From Vreelandella subglaciescola (GTDB lineage Bacteria; Pseudomonadota; Gammaproteobacteria; Pseudomonadales; Halomonadaceae): a stretch of DNA of 64,000 nt. The notes under the pieces were generated by a model. The model had not been told where the DNA came from and searched no databases. It saw nothing but the letters and a program-made list of their open reading frames with translations. Below are positions 1 through 9,508 of this stretch, in pieces. Both the position numbers and the translations under genes were made by a program. The first letter of the stretch is position 1. The number at the start of each line of letters is the position of its first letter. The stretch covers positions 3,038,001 to 3,102,000 of the forward strand of contig NZ_LT670847.1 in NCBI RefSeq assembly GCF_900142895.1, written 5' to 3'.

Positions 1-3000
1 TTCTCAAGGCGCTCGATGAGCATCAGGTGGTGATTGTGGCCGGTGAAACGGGTTCGGGGAAAACCACCCAGCTGCCCAAGCTCTGCCTTGAACTGGGGCG
101 CGGCCGGCGAGGGCTGATCGGGCACACCCAGCCGCGCCGGCTGGCGGCACGCAGCGTTGCCACACGGCTGGCCGAAGAGCTTTCCACGCCGCTGGGTGAT
201 CAGGTGGGCTATCAAGTGCGCTTTACCGATCAGAGCCGTGATACCACTCTGGTCAAACTGATGACCGACGGGATTCTGCTGGCCGAAACCCGCCACGACC
301 CGCTGCTGTGGCGCTACGACACGATCATTATCGACGAGGCCCACGAGCGCAGCCTGAACATCGATTTTCTGCTCGGCTATCTCAAGCGATTATTGCCCAA
401 ACGGCCCGATCTCAAAGTGGTTATCACCTCGGCGACCATCGACGTAGAGCGCTTTTCCGCACACTTCGGCACGCCCGGCCGCCCCGCGCCGGTGGTCGAG
501 GTGACCGGGCGCACCTATCCGGTCGGGGTGCGCTATCGCCCGCTTACGCGCGAGGCTGACGACGAAGACGACAGCACTCTGCAGGAGGGTATCGTGCAGG
601 CGGTGGCGGAAATCGAGCAGATCGAGCGTGAAAACCACTGGCTGCACGGCCCGCGCGATGTGCTGGTGTTCCTGCCCGGCGAGCGTGAAATCCGCGAAAC
701 TGCCGACACCCTGCGCCGCGCCGACTTCAAGGGCACCGAGATTCTGCCGCTTTATGCGCGGCTGTCCAACGCCGAGCAGAACCGCGTGTTTGCCCCGCAC
801 CGCGGGCGGCGTATTGTGCTCGCCACCAACGTGGCGGAAACCTCGCTGACCGTCCCCGGGATTCGCTATGTGATTGACCCGGGGCTGGTGCGCATCAGCC
901 GCTACAGTTACCGTGCCAAGATTCAGCGCCTGCCGGTCGAGCCGGTCAGTCAGGCCAGCGCTAACCAGCGCAAGGGCCGCTGCGGGCGGATCGCCGAAGG
1001 CGTCTGTATCCGCCTGTATGACGAAGACGATTTTCTCGCTCGCCCCGAGTTCACCGATCCGGAAATCCAGCGGACGAACCTGGCTTCGGTGATTCTGTCC
1101 ATGCTGGCGCTTAAGCTGGGCAGCATCGAGGCGTTTCCGTTTGTCGATCCGCCTGACAGCCGCTTTGTCAAAGACGGCTTCCGACTGCTGTTCGAGCTGG
1201 GCGCGGTGAGTGAAAAAAATGCGCTGACCCCGCTTGGCCGCCAGATTGCGCGCCTGCCGGTCGACCCGCGGCTGGCGCGGATGGTGCTGGCCGGTGCCGA
1301 GCGCGGCAGCCTGCGCGATGTGCTGGTGGTGGTCTCGGCGCTGTCGATTCAGGACCCGCGCGATCGCCCGGCGGATAAACGTCAGGCGGCGGATCAGGCG
1401 CACAATCGCTGGCACTCGCCGGAGTCGGATTTTGTCGCGCTGGTCAATCTCTGGCACGGCGTGGAAAACGCTCGTGAGGCGCTCTCCGGCAACCAGCTCA
1501 GGCGCTGGTGCCGCGAGCATTACATCAACTACCTGCGCGTGCGCGAATGGCACGATACCTTCCGTCAGCTGCGTCAGCTGCTGCGCGATATGGACATCGA
1601 AGTGCCGCCGCCGGCGCCCAAAGACCCCGAACAAAGCGAAGAAGAGGCGCGCAAGCTCCGGCGCACAACCTCCGGCAAGCTGCACCAGGCGTTGCTTTCG
1701 GGGCTTTTATCCAACCTGGGTTTGCTGACCGAAAATCGCGAATACCTGGGCGCGCGCAACCGCAAGTTCGTGATTCATCCGGGCTCGGGGCTGGCGAAAA
1801 AATCGCCCAAATGGCTGATGACCTTTGAGCTGATCGAAACCTCGCGGCTGTTTGCCCGCATGGTGGCGAAAATTGATCCGGCGTGGATCGAGCCGCAGGC
1901 CGAGCATTTGGTCAAGCGCAGCCATAGCGACCCACACTGGGAAATGAAGCGCGCTCAGGTGGTGGCGAAAGAACAGGTTACGCTGTTTGGCCTGCCGATT
2001 GTCAGCGGGCGCAGCGTGCACTTTGGCGCTATCGCACCGCAGGAATCTCGTGAGCTGTTTATCCGCCGCGCGCTGGTAGAAGGCGAATTCCACACCAGGG
2101 GCGAGTTTTTTGCCCATAACCGCGCGCTGGTGGAAGAGGTCGAAGCGCTTGAAGATCGCGCTCGGCGTCGGGATATTCTGGTCGACGAAGACACGCTGTT
2201 CGATTTCTACGACGCGCGTATTCCGGCGGATATCGTCAACGGCAAGGGCTTTGAGCACTGGCGCAAAAAGGCCGAAGAGCAGGATCCGACGCTGCTCAGG
2301 TTTGATCTGGATGCGCTCAAGGCGCGCGATGCCGAGGACGTGACGCGGTCGCAATACCCGGATCACCTGACGCTCGCCGGGGTGAGCTATCCGGTCAACT
2401 ATCATTTTGCTCCCGGCGCCGAGGATGACGGCGTCACGCTGACCGTGCCGGCGGCGATGCTCTCGCAGCTGCCGGTACACGCGCTGGAATGGCTGGTGCC
2501 GGGGCTGCTGCGCGACAAATGCATTGCGCTGTTGAAGTCGCTGCCTAAAAGTCTGCGCCGCCAGGTCGTGCCGATTCCTGACTGGGTGGATGCCGCACTT
2601 GAAGCGCTTACCCCCGACGAACGCCCGCTGACCGAAGCGCTGGGCGAGTTCCTTCGCCGGCGTACCGGCACGCGGTTAAGCCCTGACGACTGGCGGCTTG
2701 AGCAGCTGGAGCCGCACTTGGTGATGAACCTGCGCGTGGTCGGCCATGATGGCCAGACGCTGGGTCAGGGGCGCGATGCGCGCGCGCTGGAAAAACGCTT
2801 TGAAGACGCCGCCAGCCGTGGCGCACAGGCGTTGGCGGCGCAGGTCAGTCAAGAGCCGAAACTCGAAGGGCTGCCTGACAAGGCGCTGCCGGAATCCCGT
2901 GTGACCGAGCAGGCAGGGATTCGTGTGGAAGCCTACCCGGCGCTGGTCAAGGACGGCGATGCCTTTAGCGTGGCGCTGCTGGATCATCCGGCCAAGGCGG

Positions 3001-3710
3001 AAGCCGCTCACCGTGAAGGCGTCGCCCGCATGGCCATGGCGCAGCGCCCGGGCTGGGTCAAGGCGATCAAGCAGCTTTCCGGCGTCACCCGCTGCGCGCT
3101 GCTGTTTGCCAAGGTGGGCGGCAAGCAGGCGTTTGTCGATGATCTGGTACTGGCGGTATTTACTCAGGTGGTGGCGGTAGACCCGCTGCCGCGTTCGGCG
3201 GCGGCACTTGAACAGCGCTTGGCCGATACTGAAGAGGCGATTATCCCCCACGCGGAAACGCTGCTCGATCAGGCGCACGCTGCGCTCAAAGAGCATCTGG
3301 AAGTGACCAAAGTGTTGAAAGGCCGGCTCAACTTCGCGCTGGCGCTGGTCTACAGTGATATCAAGGCGCAGATGAAGAGGCTGGTGTACCCCGGTTTCCT
3401 GTGCGATGCCGGCGAATGGCTGGCGCATTATCCGCGCTATATGCAGGCCGCGCTGTTGCGGCTGGAAAAAGCCCCGCGTGAACGCGGGCGCGACCAGATG
3501 CTGATGGGTGAAGTCCAGGCACTGGAAACCCGCTTTGATACGCGGCGGGACAGCGAGCGCCGCGGCCGCGTTGAGGCGCCCGAGCTGGTGGCCTTTGGCT
3601 GGTGGCTTCAGGAGCTGCGTGTTTCACTGTTCGCCCAGCAGTTGGGGACAAGCATGCCGGTATCGGTCAAGCGGCTGGAAAAACATTGGCAGGAGATTAC
3701 TCGGGTGTAG
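1..3710 (+). CDS. hrpA: ATP-dependent RNA helicase HrpA (5' partial)
   Basis: DEAH-box RNA helicase that unwinds RNA using ATP in the cytoplasm; HrpA is linked to mRNA processing and ribosome rescue. The frame is open to the first base of the window, so the true start lies upstream. Numbering from the GTG at 27, Walker A (GETGSGKT) is residues 6-13, the DEAH box is residues 103-106, a SAT motif (VITSATID) follows, and helicase motif VI (QRKGRCGR) is residues 314-321. The long C-terminal half after about residue 620 resembles the DUF3418 tail of HrpA. About 1235 residues are visible against roughly 1300 in E. coli, so only a short N-terminus is missing. It ends 56 bp before the ketoacyl synthase gene. 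Family assignment is firm. Confidence 0.95.
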   Translation, partial: LKALDEHQVVIVAGETGSGKTTQLPKLCLELGRGRRGLIGHTQPRRLAARSVATRLAEELSTPLGDQVGYQVRFTDQSRDTTLVKLMTDGILLAETRHDPLLWRYDTIIIDEAHERSLNIDFLLGYLKRLLPKRPDLKVVITSATIDVERFSAHFGTPGRPAPVVEVTGRTYPVGVRYRPLTREADDEDDSTLQEGIVQAVAEIEQIERENHWLHGPRDVLVFLPGEREIRETADTLRRADFKGTEILPLYARLSNAEQNRVFAPHRGRRIVLATNVAETSLTVPGIRYVIDPGLVRISRYSYRAKIQRLPVEPVSQASANQRKGRCGRIAEGVCIRLYDEDDFLARPEFTDPEIQRTNLASVILSMLALKLGSIEAFPFVDPPDSRFVKDGFRLLFELGAVSEKNALTPLGRQIARLPVDPRLARMVLAGAERGSLRDVLVVVSALSIQDPRDRPADKRQAADQAHNRWHSPESDFVALVNLWHGVENAREALSGNQLRRWCREHYINYLRVREWHDTFRQLRQLLRDMDIEVPPPAPKDPEQSEEEARKLRRTTSGKLHQALLSGLLSNLGLLTENREYLGARNRKFVIHPGSGLAKKSPKWLMTFELIETSRLFARMVAKIDPAWIEPQAEHLVKRSHSDPHWEMKRAQVVAKEQVTLFGLPIVSGRSVHFGAIAPQESRELFIRRALVEGEFHTRGEFFAHNRALVEEVEALEDRARRRDILVDEDTLFDFYDARIPADIVNGKGFEHWRKKAEEQDPTLLRFDLDALKARDAEDVTRSQYPDHLTLAGVSYPVNYHFAPGAEDDGVTLTVPAAMLSQLPVHALEWLVPGLLRDKCIALLKSLPKSLRRQVVPIPDWVDAALEALTPDERPLTEALGEFLRRRTGTRLSPDDWRLEQLEPHLVMNLRVVGHDGQTLGQGRDARALEKRFEDAASRGAQALAAQVSQEPKLEGLPDKALPESRVTEQAGIRVEAYPALVKDGDAFSVALLDHPAKAEAAHREGVARMAMAQRPGWVKAIKQLSGVTRCALLFAKVGGKQAFVDDLVLAVFTQVVAVDPLPRSAAALEQRLADTEEAIIPHAETLLDQAHAALKEHLEVTKVLKGRLNFALALVYSDIKAQMKRLVYPGFLCDAGEWLAHYPRYMQAALLRLEKAPRERGRDQMLMGEVQALETRFDTRRDSERRGRVEAPELVAFGWWLQELRVSLFAQQLGTSMPVSVKRLEKHWQEITRV

Positions 3711-3766
3711 CCGCGCCGCGTAGAATCACATAGAGCAGGGCGGCGTGCCGCCGAAAGGAGAGTTGC

Positions 3767-4888
3767 ATGACACAGGTGGTAATTACCGGAACGGGGCTTT
3801 ATACGCCCGAGCACGCCGTTGACAACGATGCGCTGGTCGCGACGTTCAATACCTGGGCCGAGGGTGAAAACGCGCGCCATGCCGACGCGAGTGCTGCGGG
3901 CGAGCGCGAGCCGCTGGCGTATTCCAGCAGTGCGTTTATTGAAAAGGCCTCCGGCATCAAAAGCCGCTATGTGCTGGACGCTGACGGCATTCTGGATCCC
4001 GAACGAATGCGCCCGCATCTGCCCGATCGCGGCAACGACGAACCGTCGATCCAGTGCGAAATGGCGCTCTCGGCCGCGCAGCAGGCGCTTACCAGCGCGG
4101 GTATCAACGCGGAAGATATCGAGCTGGTGATCGTGGCCTGCTCCAATCTTGAACGCGCCTATCCGGCCATTGCGGTAGAGCTGCAGCAGGCGCTGGGCAC
4201 GCGTGGCTATGGGTTCGACATGAACGTGGCGTGCAGCTCGGCCACCTTCGCGCTGGAAACCGCGGCCAATGCCATTGCCTCGGGCAGCGTCAAGCGGGCA
4301 CTTATCGTCAATCCGGAAATCTGCTCGGCGCACCTGAATTTTCGCGACCGCGACAGCCACTTTATTTTTGGCGATGCGTGCACGGCCATGGTGCTGGAAA
4401 ATGACGTTGTCGCTCAGGCGCAAGAGCGCTATGCGATTCTCGGTACCAAGCTGGTCACGCAATTCTCCAATGCCATACGCAACAACGCCGGCTTTTTGAA
4501 TCGCGTTACCGACAGCGATCCCGCTGCCCTCGATAAGCTGTTTGTGCAGGAAGGGCGGCGCGTCTTCAAAGAAGTCTGCCCGCTGGTGGCCAGACTGATC
4601 GGCAATCATCTGGCGTCGCTGGAACTGGGCGGCGGCGATGTGCGCCGGCTATGGCTGCATCAGGCCAACCTGCATATGAACGACTTGATTGCACGCAAGG
4701 TGCTGGGGGCGTCGCCGACGCTTGAGCAGGCACCGGTGATTCTTGACCGCTATGCCAATACCAGCTCGGCGGGCTCCATTATTGCCTTCCACCTGCATCG
4801 CGAGGCATTGAACAGCGGTGATATTGGCGTTATCTGTTCGTTTGGCGCCGGCTATAGCGCGGGCAGTGTTGTTGTGCAAAAAGTATAG
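3767..4888 (+). CDS. Beta-ketoacyl-ACP synthase III-family enzyme (FabH-like)
   Basis: Thiolase-fold condensing enzyme of the KAS III type, expected to join an acyl-CoA primer to malonyl-ACP. The 373 residues show the KAS III Cys-His-Asn triad: C156 in NVACSSATF, H298 in WLHQANLHM and N331 in YANTSSAGS. It is about 55 residues longer than housekeeping FabH, the extra length being an insertion around residues 30-100. No other fatty-acid synthesis gene is nearby, so this is probably an accessory enzyme, like the Pseudomonas FabH-like proteins that use medium-chain acyl-CoA, rather than the main initiator; that comparison is inference. A GGAG motif precedes the ATG. A 17-bp direct duplication spans its stop codon. 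Confidence 0.85.
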   Translation: MTQVVITGTGLYTPEHAVDNDALVATFNTWAEGENARHADASAAGEREPLAYSSSAFIEKASGIKSRYVLDADGILDPERMRPHLPDRGNDEPSIQCEMALSAAQQALTSAGINAEDIELVIVACSNLERAYPAIAVELQQALGTRGYGFDMNVACSSATFALETAANAIASGSVKRALIVNPEICSAHLNFRDRDSHFIFGDACTAMVLENDVVAQAQERYAILGTKLVTQFSNAIRNNAGFLNRVTDSDPAALDKLFVQEGRRVFKEVCPLVARLIGNHLASLELGGGDVRRLWLHQANLHMNDLIARKVLGASPTLEQAPVILDRYANTSSAGSIIAFHLHREALNSGDIGVICSFGAGYSAGSVVVQKV

Positions 4889-4906
4889 CTGTGCAAAAAG
4901 TATAGC
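4873..4906 (+). repeat. Perfect 17-bp tandem duplication across a stop codon
   Basis: Two adjacent identical copies of TGTGCAAAAAGTATAGC occupy 4873-4889 and 4890-4906. The first copy encodes the last residues and the TAG stop of the KAS III-like gene; the second lies just after it. This looks like a recent duplication of the gene's 3' end. Confidence 0.95.
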
Positions 4907-4963
4907 GTCGCCGCCTTGAGTACGACGCCCTGAATACACTGTTATGTTGAGAAAGAGACCGTC

Positions 4964-5758
4964 ATGTTAAACGATTTTCGACTACGCGTTACGCCGAGCC
5001 TGAAGCGTGCCACCTCACTGCCGCTGGCGCTGACGTTTGCCGCCGCGCTTGGCGGGTGTGCGAGTACGGCGGTGACGACCGAGCCGCAGCCCGAAGACCC
5101 GTGGGAAGGCTTTAACCGTAAGGTTTTTGCGTTTAACGACGTGCTTGACCGCTATGCGCTGCGCCCGGTGGCTCAGGGGTACCACACGATTACGCCTGAC
5201 CCGGTAGAAGACAGCGTTGGTAATTTTTTCTCCAACCTGGGTGAAGTGCGTACGGTGCTTAATAGCCTGCTGCAGGGCAAGGGCGAAAACGCCAGCCGGG
5301 CGACGTCGCGTTTGCTGATCAACACCACCGCGGGCGTGGGCGGGCTGTTTGACGTGGCCACAAGGATGGATATTCAGCAGCAGGAAGAAGATTTTGGTCA
5401 GACGCTGGCAGCCTGGGGCTGGACCGATTCGCGCTATCTGGTGCTGCCGCTCTTGGGCCCCAGTACGCTGCGCGATACGACCGGCCTGCCGGCTAACATG
5501 GCCGCGTACCCGTTGACCTACGTTGACGATGACGCAACCCGAATTCCCCTGCGTGTGTTGCAGCTGATTGATGGTCGGGCAGGGTTTCTTGACCAGGAAG
5601 ATCTCATTCAGGGCGATCGCTATCGCTTCCTGCGTGACGCCTATTTGCAAAGCCGTGCCTTTAAAATCAATGACGGTGAGCTAGGCGACGACCCGTTCGC
5701 CAGTGATAATTTCGAGTTTGATGACGCGGACTTCAGCGACGAAAACGCCGCCGATTGA
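4964..5758 (+). CDS. mlaA: Outer-membrane lipid asymmetry lipoprotein MlaA (VacJ)
   Basis: Outer-membrane lipoprotein that removes mislocalised phospholipids from the outer leaflet and passes them to MlaC of the Mla pathway. The N-terminus is a lipoprotein signal with lipobox LGGC (Cys32). The mature part carries the family pattern DPWEGFNRKVFAFND, then FFSNLGEV and a GPSTLRD block. The 264 residues are near the usual length. The C-terminus ends in an acidic Asp/Glu-rich tail, as expected of a halophile. It is 75 bp after the ketoacyl synthase gene and 9 bp before the phosphatase gene, so mlaA and the two following genes are probably cotranscribed. No other mla genes are in the window. Confidence 0.93.
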   Translation: MLNDFRLRVTPSLKRATSLPLALTFAAALGGCASTAVTTEPQPEDPWEGFNRKVFAFNDVLDRYALRPVAQGYHTITPDPVEDSVGNFFSNLGEVRTVLNSLLQGKGENASRATSRLLINTTAGVGGLFDVATRMDIQQQEEDFGQTLAAWGWTDSRYLVLPLLGPSTLRDTTGLPANMAAYPLTYVDDDATRIPLRVLQLIDGRAGFLDQEDLIQGDRYRFLRDAYLQSRAFKINDGELGDDPFASDNFEFDDADFSDENAAD

Positions 5759-5767
5759 GGCTTTTTA

Positions 5768-6661
5768 ATGAGGCACGATAAAACGCGGGATGACAAGGCG
5801 CTTGCCCGGCTTCAGGCTTGCCGGCAGCGCTACACGCGGCTGGCCGAGCAGAACGAGAGCTTGGAAACCCAGCTGGCGCTGCTGCGCATGGACCAGCAAA
5901 GCGGTGGGCATATTCAGCGTCGGCTGCTGCCGGTTCATCCGCGCACGTTCAACGGCGTCCGGTTTGACTACTGGCTGGAGCCTTCGCTGTATTTATCCGG
6001 CGATTTTCTGGGGTATCAGCGTTACAGCGCGCGCTACAGCGCGTTTTATTTTGCCGATGTCTCCGGCCACGGGGCTTCATCCGCGTTCGTCACGGTACTC
6101 TTGAAGTATCTGTTCTCGCGCTGGCTGCAGATCTGGGATGGCGAGCATCCCGAACGTTTGCCGGCAGACTGGCTTGAATCACTGAATCGCGAGCTCCAGG
6201 GTACCGATATTGGCAAGCATGCGACGCTGTTCGTGGGGGTTATTGACCATGACACGCGAACGCTGCACTATTCGCTTGGCGCGCAGCTGCCGATGCCGAT
6301 ACTCAAGACCGGCGCGACGCTGGCGCGACTGAAAGGGGAGGGCATGCCGGTGGGGTTGTTTCCGGATGCGTCTTATCCTGTTCTGAGCTGTACGCTGCCG
6401 CCTGACTTCGTCTTATGGCTTTGTTCGGACGGCGTGTTGGAATGCCTGCCGGGCGAAACCCTCGACACGCGGCTCAACGAGCTTGAGCAACTATTGCGTG
6501 AAAGTACCACACTTGAGCAGCTGCGCGATCGGCTCGCCTGCGTCAGTACGTCCGTTGACCTGGTTCAGGTGCTACGGCCGGATGAGGCGAGTGACGATCG
6601 ACAAGCGCTGCCCGACGATTTAACCATCATGATGGTGAGCGGATTTGGCCATGCTGATTGA
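5768..6661 (+). CDS. SpoIIE/RsbU-type PP2C serine phosphatase
   Basis: Protein serine phosphatase of the kind that dephosphorylates STAS anti-anti-sigma proteins. Residues 1-45 are charged and probably coiled coil (repeated Leu/Glu/Gln). The PP2C/SpoIIE domain begins near residue 55, with metal-binding acidic positions visible in YLSGDFLGY and FADVSGHGAS. A WLCSDGVLE segment carries a later conserved aspartate. Unlike HsbR of Pseudomonas there is no N-terminal receiver domain, so the input signal is unclear. Its end overlaps the STAS gene by 11 bp, which implies translational coupling and makes that STAS protein its likely substrate. The gene follows mlaA by only 9 bp. Domain call firm; pathway inferred. 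Confidence 0.88.
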   Translation: MRHDKTRDDKALARLQACRQRYTRLAEQNESLETQLALLRMDQQSGGHIQRRLLPVHPRTFNGVRFDYWLEPSLYLSGDFLGYQRYSARYSAFYFADVSGHGASSAFVTVLLKYLFSRWLQIWDGEHPERLPADWLESLNRELQGTDIGKHATLFVGVIDHDTRTLHYSLGAQLPMPILKTGATLARLKGEGMPVGLFPDASYPVLSCTLPPDFVLWLCSDGVLECLPGETLDTRLNELEQLLRESTTLEQLRDRLACVSTSVDLVQVLRPDEASDDRQALPDDLTIMMVSGFGHAD

Positions 6662-7163
6662 AGAAGGTCGCATCAAGGCGGCGTTCGATTCCGGGGTGTT
6701 TGTCCTCAAGCTGATTGGCGATGTCCGCCTGACGCTGTGTGCAACGCTTGATATTCAGGCGCAACGGCTGGCACAGACGCCGGGGCTTTTCGCGGTCATG
6801 ATCGACCTGCGCGAAGCCACCAACGTTGATTCCACTGCGCTCGGGTTTCTGGCCAAAGTGGCCATGGCGGTGAACAACCGCCTGGAACAACCGCCCACCA
6901 TTATCGTGGATAACCCCGACGTGCGTCAGATGCTTGACGTCATGGGCTTCGCCCGCTTTTTTACGCTGCTTGGCGCGCCGCTGCGCCCCGGGCTCGCCGA
7001 TGCGGTTGAAGACCTTCCCGAGGTGTTGGCGGACGAAAACGGCCTGCGCGAGCGTGTTCTTGAAGCCCACCGCATTTTAATGCACATGAACGAGCACAAC
7101 CGCGAGCAGTTCCAGCCGCTGGTGGAAATGCTCGAAGCCCAGGACCATACGCCCCGGCACTAG
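6651..7163 (+). CDS. STAS-domain anti-anti-sigma factor-like protein
   Basis: STAS-fold regulator that would be switched by phosphorylation of a conserved serine. With the ATG at 6651 the protein is 170 residues, and the phospho-acceptor motif DSTALGF places the serine at residue 61. STAS covers about residues 5-110; the C-terminal 60 residues are helical and charged and have no clear match. An upstream in-frame TTG at 6645 is possible, but the ATG has the better spacing. The 11-bp overlap with the phosphatase gene indicates a functional pair. No anti-sigma kinase is encoded in the window, so the partner switched by this protein must lie elsewhere. It ends convergently 20 bp from tal. Confidence 0.85.
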   Translation: MLIEEGRIKAAFDSGVFVLKLIGDVRLTLCATLDIQAQRLAQTPGLFAVMIDLREATNVDSTALGFLAKVAMAVNNRLEQPPTIIVDNPDVRQMLDVMGFARFFTLLGAPLRPGLADAVEDLPEVLADENGLRERVLEAHRILMHMNEHNREQFQPLVEMLEAQDHTPRH

Positions 7164-7183
7164 TTGTGCGCGTAGCCCGGCGC

Positions 7184-8131
7184 TTAGCGGCGCTGGGCCA
7201 GCTCGTCCAGCAGCGTTTCCAGCTTTCGCTGATCCGCCATGAACTTACGAATCCCTTCCCCGAGTTTTTCGCCTGCCATCGCATCTTCGTTCATCTGCCA
7301 GCGAAACGCCGCCTGATTCAGCGGTGCTTCGGCATTGGCGTCGGCAGCCGCAAGCGCGCCGTCAAGCTGGCGGGCAAGCGTACCCTGTTCATTGTCCAGC
7401 TCGTTGAGCAGCTTGGGCGAAATGGTCAATCTATCGCAGCCGGCTAGCGCCTTGATTTCGCCGACGTTGCGAAAGCTGGCGCCCATCACGATCGTCGGGT
7501 AGCCGTGGGCCTTGAAGTAGTTATAAATACCCTTGACCGAGATCACACCGGGGTCGTTATGGCCGCTGAAATCAGCCTGTGGGTTTTGCGCTTTGTGCCA
7601 GTCAAGAATGCGGCCTACAAACGGTGAAACCAGCGTCGCGCCGGCATCGGCACAGGCCTTGGCCTGGGTAAAGCCGAACAGCAGCGTCAGGTTGGTATGA
7701 ATACCTTCGCGCTCCAGCTGCGAGGCGGCCTGAATGCCTTCCCACGTCGCGGCAATCTTGATCAGGATGCGCTCGGCGCTTACGCCGGCCTGCTGGTAGC
7801 GCTCGATCAGCGAGTGGGCGCGAGCTATGGTGGCGTCGCGGTCAAATGACAGGCGCGCGCTGACCTCTGTGGAAACGTAGCCCGGTACCAGCGCGCTGAT
7901 TTCGCTACCGATATCCACGGCTACGCGATCAACGGCGGCGTCAATGTCATGGCTGTCACGGGCGATAAGCGCCAGGCGCTCACGCCGGTCTTCTTGCTGT
8001 GCGGCCTGCAGGATCAGCGATGGGTTGGTAGTCGCGTCCTGAGGCCGGAAGCGGCGAATCGCATCAAGGTCGCCTGTGTCAGCCACGACGGTGGTCATTT
8101 GTTTGAGTTGAGATAGCAGACTTGTGGCCAT
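7184..8131 (-). CDS. tal: Transaldolase
   Basis: Transfers a dihydroxyacetone unit from sedoheptulose 7-phosphate to glyceraldehyde 3-phosphate in the non-oxidative pentose phosphate pathway. The 315-residue length matches the TalB class. The Schiff-base lysine is K125 in [11 protein letters not shown], and the DATTNPSL motif (about residues 32-39) and an N-terminal aspartate (D18, VVADTGD) are present. An AAGGAG ribosome site lies 6 bp before the ATG. It stands alone on the minus strand between plus-strand neighbours. Assignment firm. Confidence 0.96.
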   Translation of the reverse strand: MATSLLSQLKQMTTVVADTGDLDAIRRFRPQDATTNPSLILQAAQQEDRRERLALIARDSHDIDAAVDRVAVDIGSEISALVPGYVSTEVSARLSFDRDATIARAHSLIERYQQAGVSAERILIKIAATWEGIQAASQLEREGIHTNLTLLFGFTQAKACADAGATLVSPFVGRILDWHKAQNPQADFSGHNDPGVISVKGIYNYFKAHGYPTIVMGASFRNVGEIKALAGCDRLTISPKLLNELDNEQGTLARQLDGALAAADANAEAPLNQAAFRWQMNEDAMAGEKLGEGIRKFMADQRKLETLLDELAQRR

Positions 8132-8296
8132 GTGGCGCTCCTTTGGTGTCGTTGCGCTACTCTAGCAAGGGAGACTCGCGGCGAACAGCGCACCTATCCG
8201 GCACTGAATCGTCTATCATTAGCACCCTTACTAGCATATTTTTATATTCAGCCATCTTATGAGTCGTTAGCGCATACGCAATGCGTAAGGAACTGC

Positions 8297-9508
8297 ATGG
8301 AACTTAATTCACGCCGCGTGGCACTGCTGGTGGCCGCCAATACGGCGTTGGCACCCTTTGCCATTGATGCTTATTTACCGGCGATGGCGGCACTTGCCGA
8401 TACGATTCAAGAAAGTATTCATCGCACCGAGCTCTCAATCAGTATTTTTCTCCTCGGTTTTGCGTTGGGACAGCTGTTTTTCGGGCCGCTTTCCGACCGG
8501 CTGGGTCGCAAACCCGTGCTGACCGGCGGCCTGAGCGTGTTTGCCGTGGCCAGCTTGGGGCTCACCCAGGTGGAAAGTCTCGACACGTTGTTGCTGCTGC
8601 GCTTTATACAGGCGCTGGGGGGCGGTGCCTGCGTGGTGAATTCAGCCGCGATTGTGCGCGACTGCTTCCAGGGCCGCGAGGCGGCCAAGGTCATGTCCAC
8701 GATGGCGATGATCATGATGCTGGCGCCTCTTGTCGCGCCAAGCGTGGGCAGTGCCTTGCTGCACGCGGTGGATTGGTGGCTTATTTTTGTGTTTTTAGCC
8801 GTCTATGCGCTATTTTTACTTTGGCTGTTGGGCACCAAGCTCCCCGAAACCCGGGATATGTCGCTGCCGGTGGCGTCTCCCCGCCAGGTGTTGCGCAACT
8901 ATGCCAGCATTCTGAAGCACCGTGAGGGCATGGGCTATATCTGTGCAGTGGCGTCATCGTTTGCCGGGCTGTTTGCCTTTATCACCGCCTCGCCGTTTTT
9001 GTATCTGGAGTATTTCTCGCTGTCGCCGGCGCTATACCCGTTTGTGTTTGGCGCCAACGTGGTGGTGATTGCGCTGTCCAACCGCGTCAATATTTATCTG
9101 CTTAAAACCCGCACGCCACAGCAAAATCTGCGCTTGGGGTTGTTTATTCAGCTGCTCGCGGCTTGTGCATTGGTGTTGGCAACCATGCTGGGGCTGCATA
9201 GTTTGCCGGTGGTAGTGATACTGGTGATGTGCTTTACCGGCATGATCGGCTTGATTACCCCCAATTCGATTTCTTCGCTGCTGGATCATTTCGGTCATAT
9301 CAGCGCGACCGCGACGGCGCTGCTGGGCGGCATTCAGTTTAGCTGCGGTGCGCTTGCCGGCATGATGGTCGGATACTTTGAAGTCGAAAATATGTGGCCG
9401 ATGGTGCTGACGATGCTGGTGGCATCACTTGGCGGCAACCTTGGCGTGCGCTGGCTGACGCCAGCGCCTGAGTCTGAGCCGGAACCCCGTACCGATCCGC
9501 ATGCATAG
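8297..9508 (+). CDS. Bcr/CflA-family multidrug efflux MFS transporter
   Basis: Inner-membrane proton antiporter of the Bcr/CflA (DHA1) group, which exports bicyclomycin, chloramphenicol or related drugs. The ATG at 8297 is chosen because TAAGGA lies 6 bp upstream and the N-terminus (NSRRVALLVAANTAL) then starts just before the first membrane helix; the frame is open further upstream but without family similarity. Of 403 residues, about 12 are in membrane segments. The MFS signature loop LSDRLGRKPVL follows helix 2. The last 8 bp overlap the TSUP permease gene, so the two are coexpressed. Substrate not determinable. Confidence 0.9.
   Translation: MELNSRRVALLVAANTALAPFAIDAYLPAMAALADTIQESIHRTELSISIFLLGFALGQLFFGPLSDRLGRKPVLTGGLSVFAVASLGLTQVESLDTLLLLRFIQALGGGACVVNSAAIVRDCFQGREAAKVMSTMAMIMMLAPLVAPSVGSALLHAVDWWLIFVFLAVYALFLLWLLGTKLPETRDMSLPVASPRQVLRNYASILKHREGMGYICAVASSFAGLFAFITASPFLYLEYFSLSPALYPFVFGANVVVIALSNRVNIYLLKTRTPQQNLRLGLFIQLLAACALVLATMLGLHSLPVVVILVMCFTGMIGLITPNSISSLLDHFGHISATATALLGGIQFSCGALAGMMVGYFEVENMWPMVLTMLVASLGGNLGVRWLTPAPESEPEPRTDPHA

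Noticed and set aside
390-1685. Long minus-strand open frame (431 codons) inside hrpA, and similar ones opposite fadB, sufB, putA and uup
   Set aside because: They lie opposite strongly conserved genes, have no ribosome sites or family motifs, and arise from the third-position GC bias of GC-rich DNA.
3767-4888. Assignment of the KAS III-like gene as the housekeeping fabH or as fabY
   Set aside because: It is longer than FabH and outside a fab cluster, and FabY belongs to a different condensing-enzyme group of larger size, so only the family is given.
8132-8296. Upstream extension of the Bcr/CflA protein
   Set aside because: The 55 extra codons overlap the tal leader and promoter region and lack a ribosome site; the ATG at 8297 has one.
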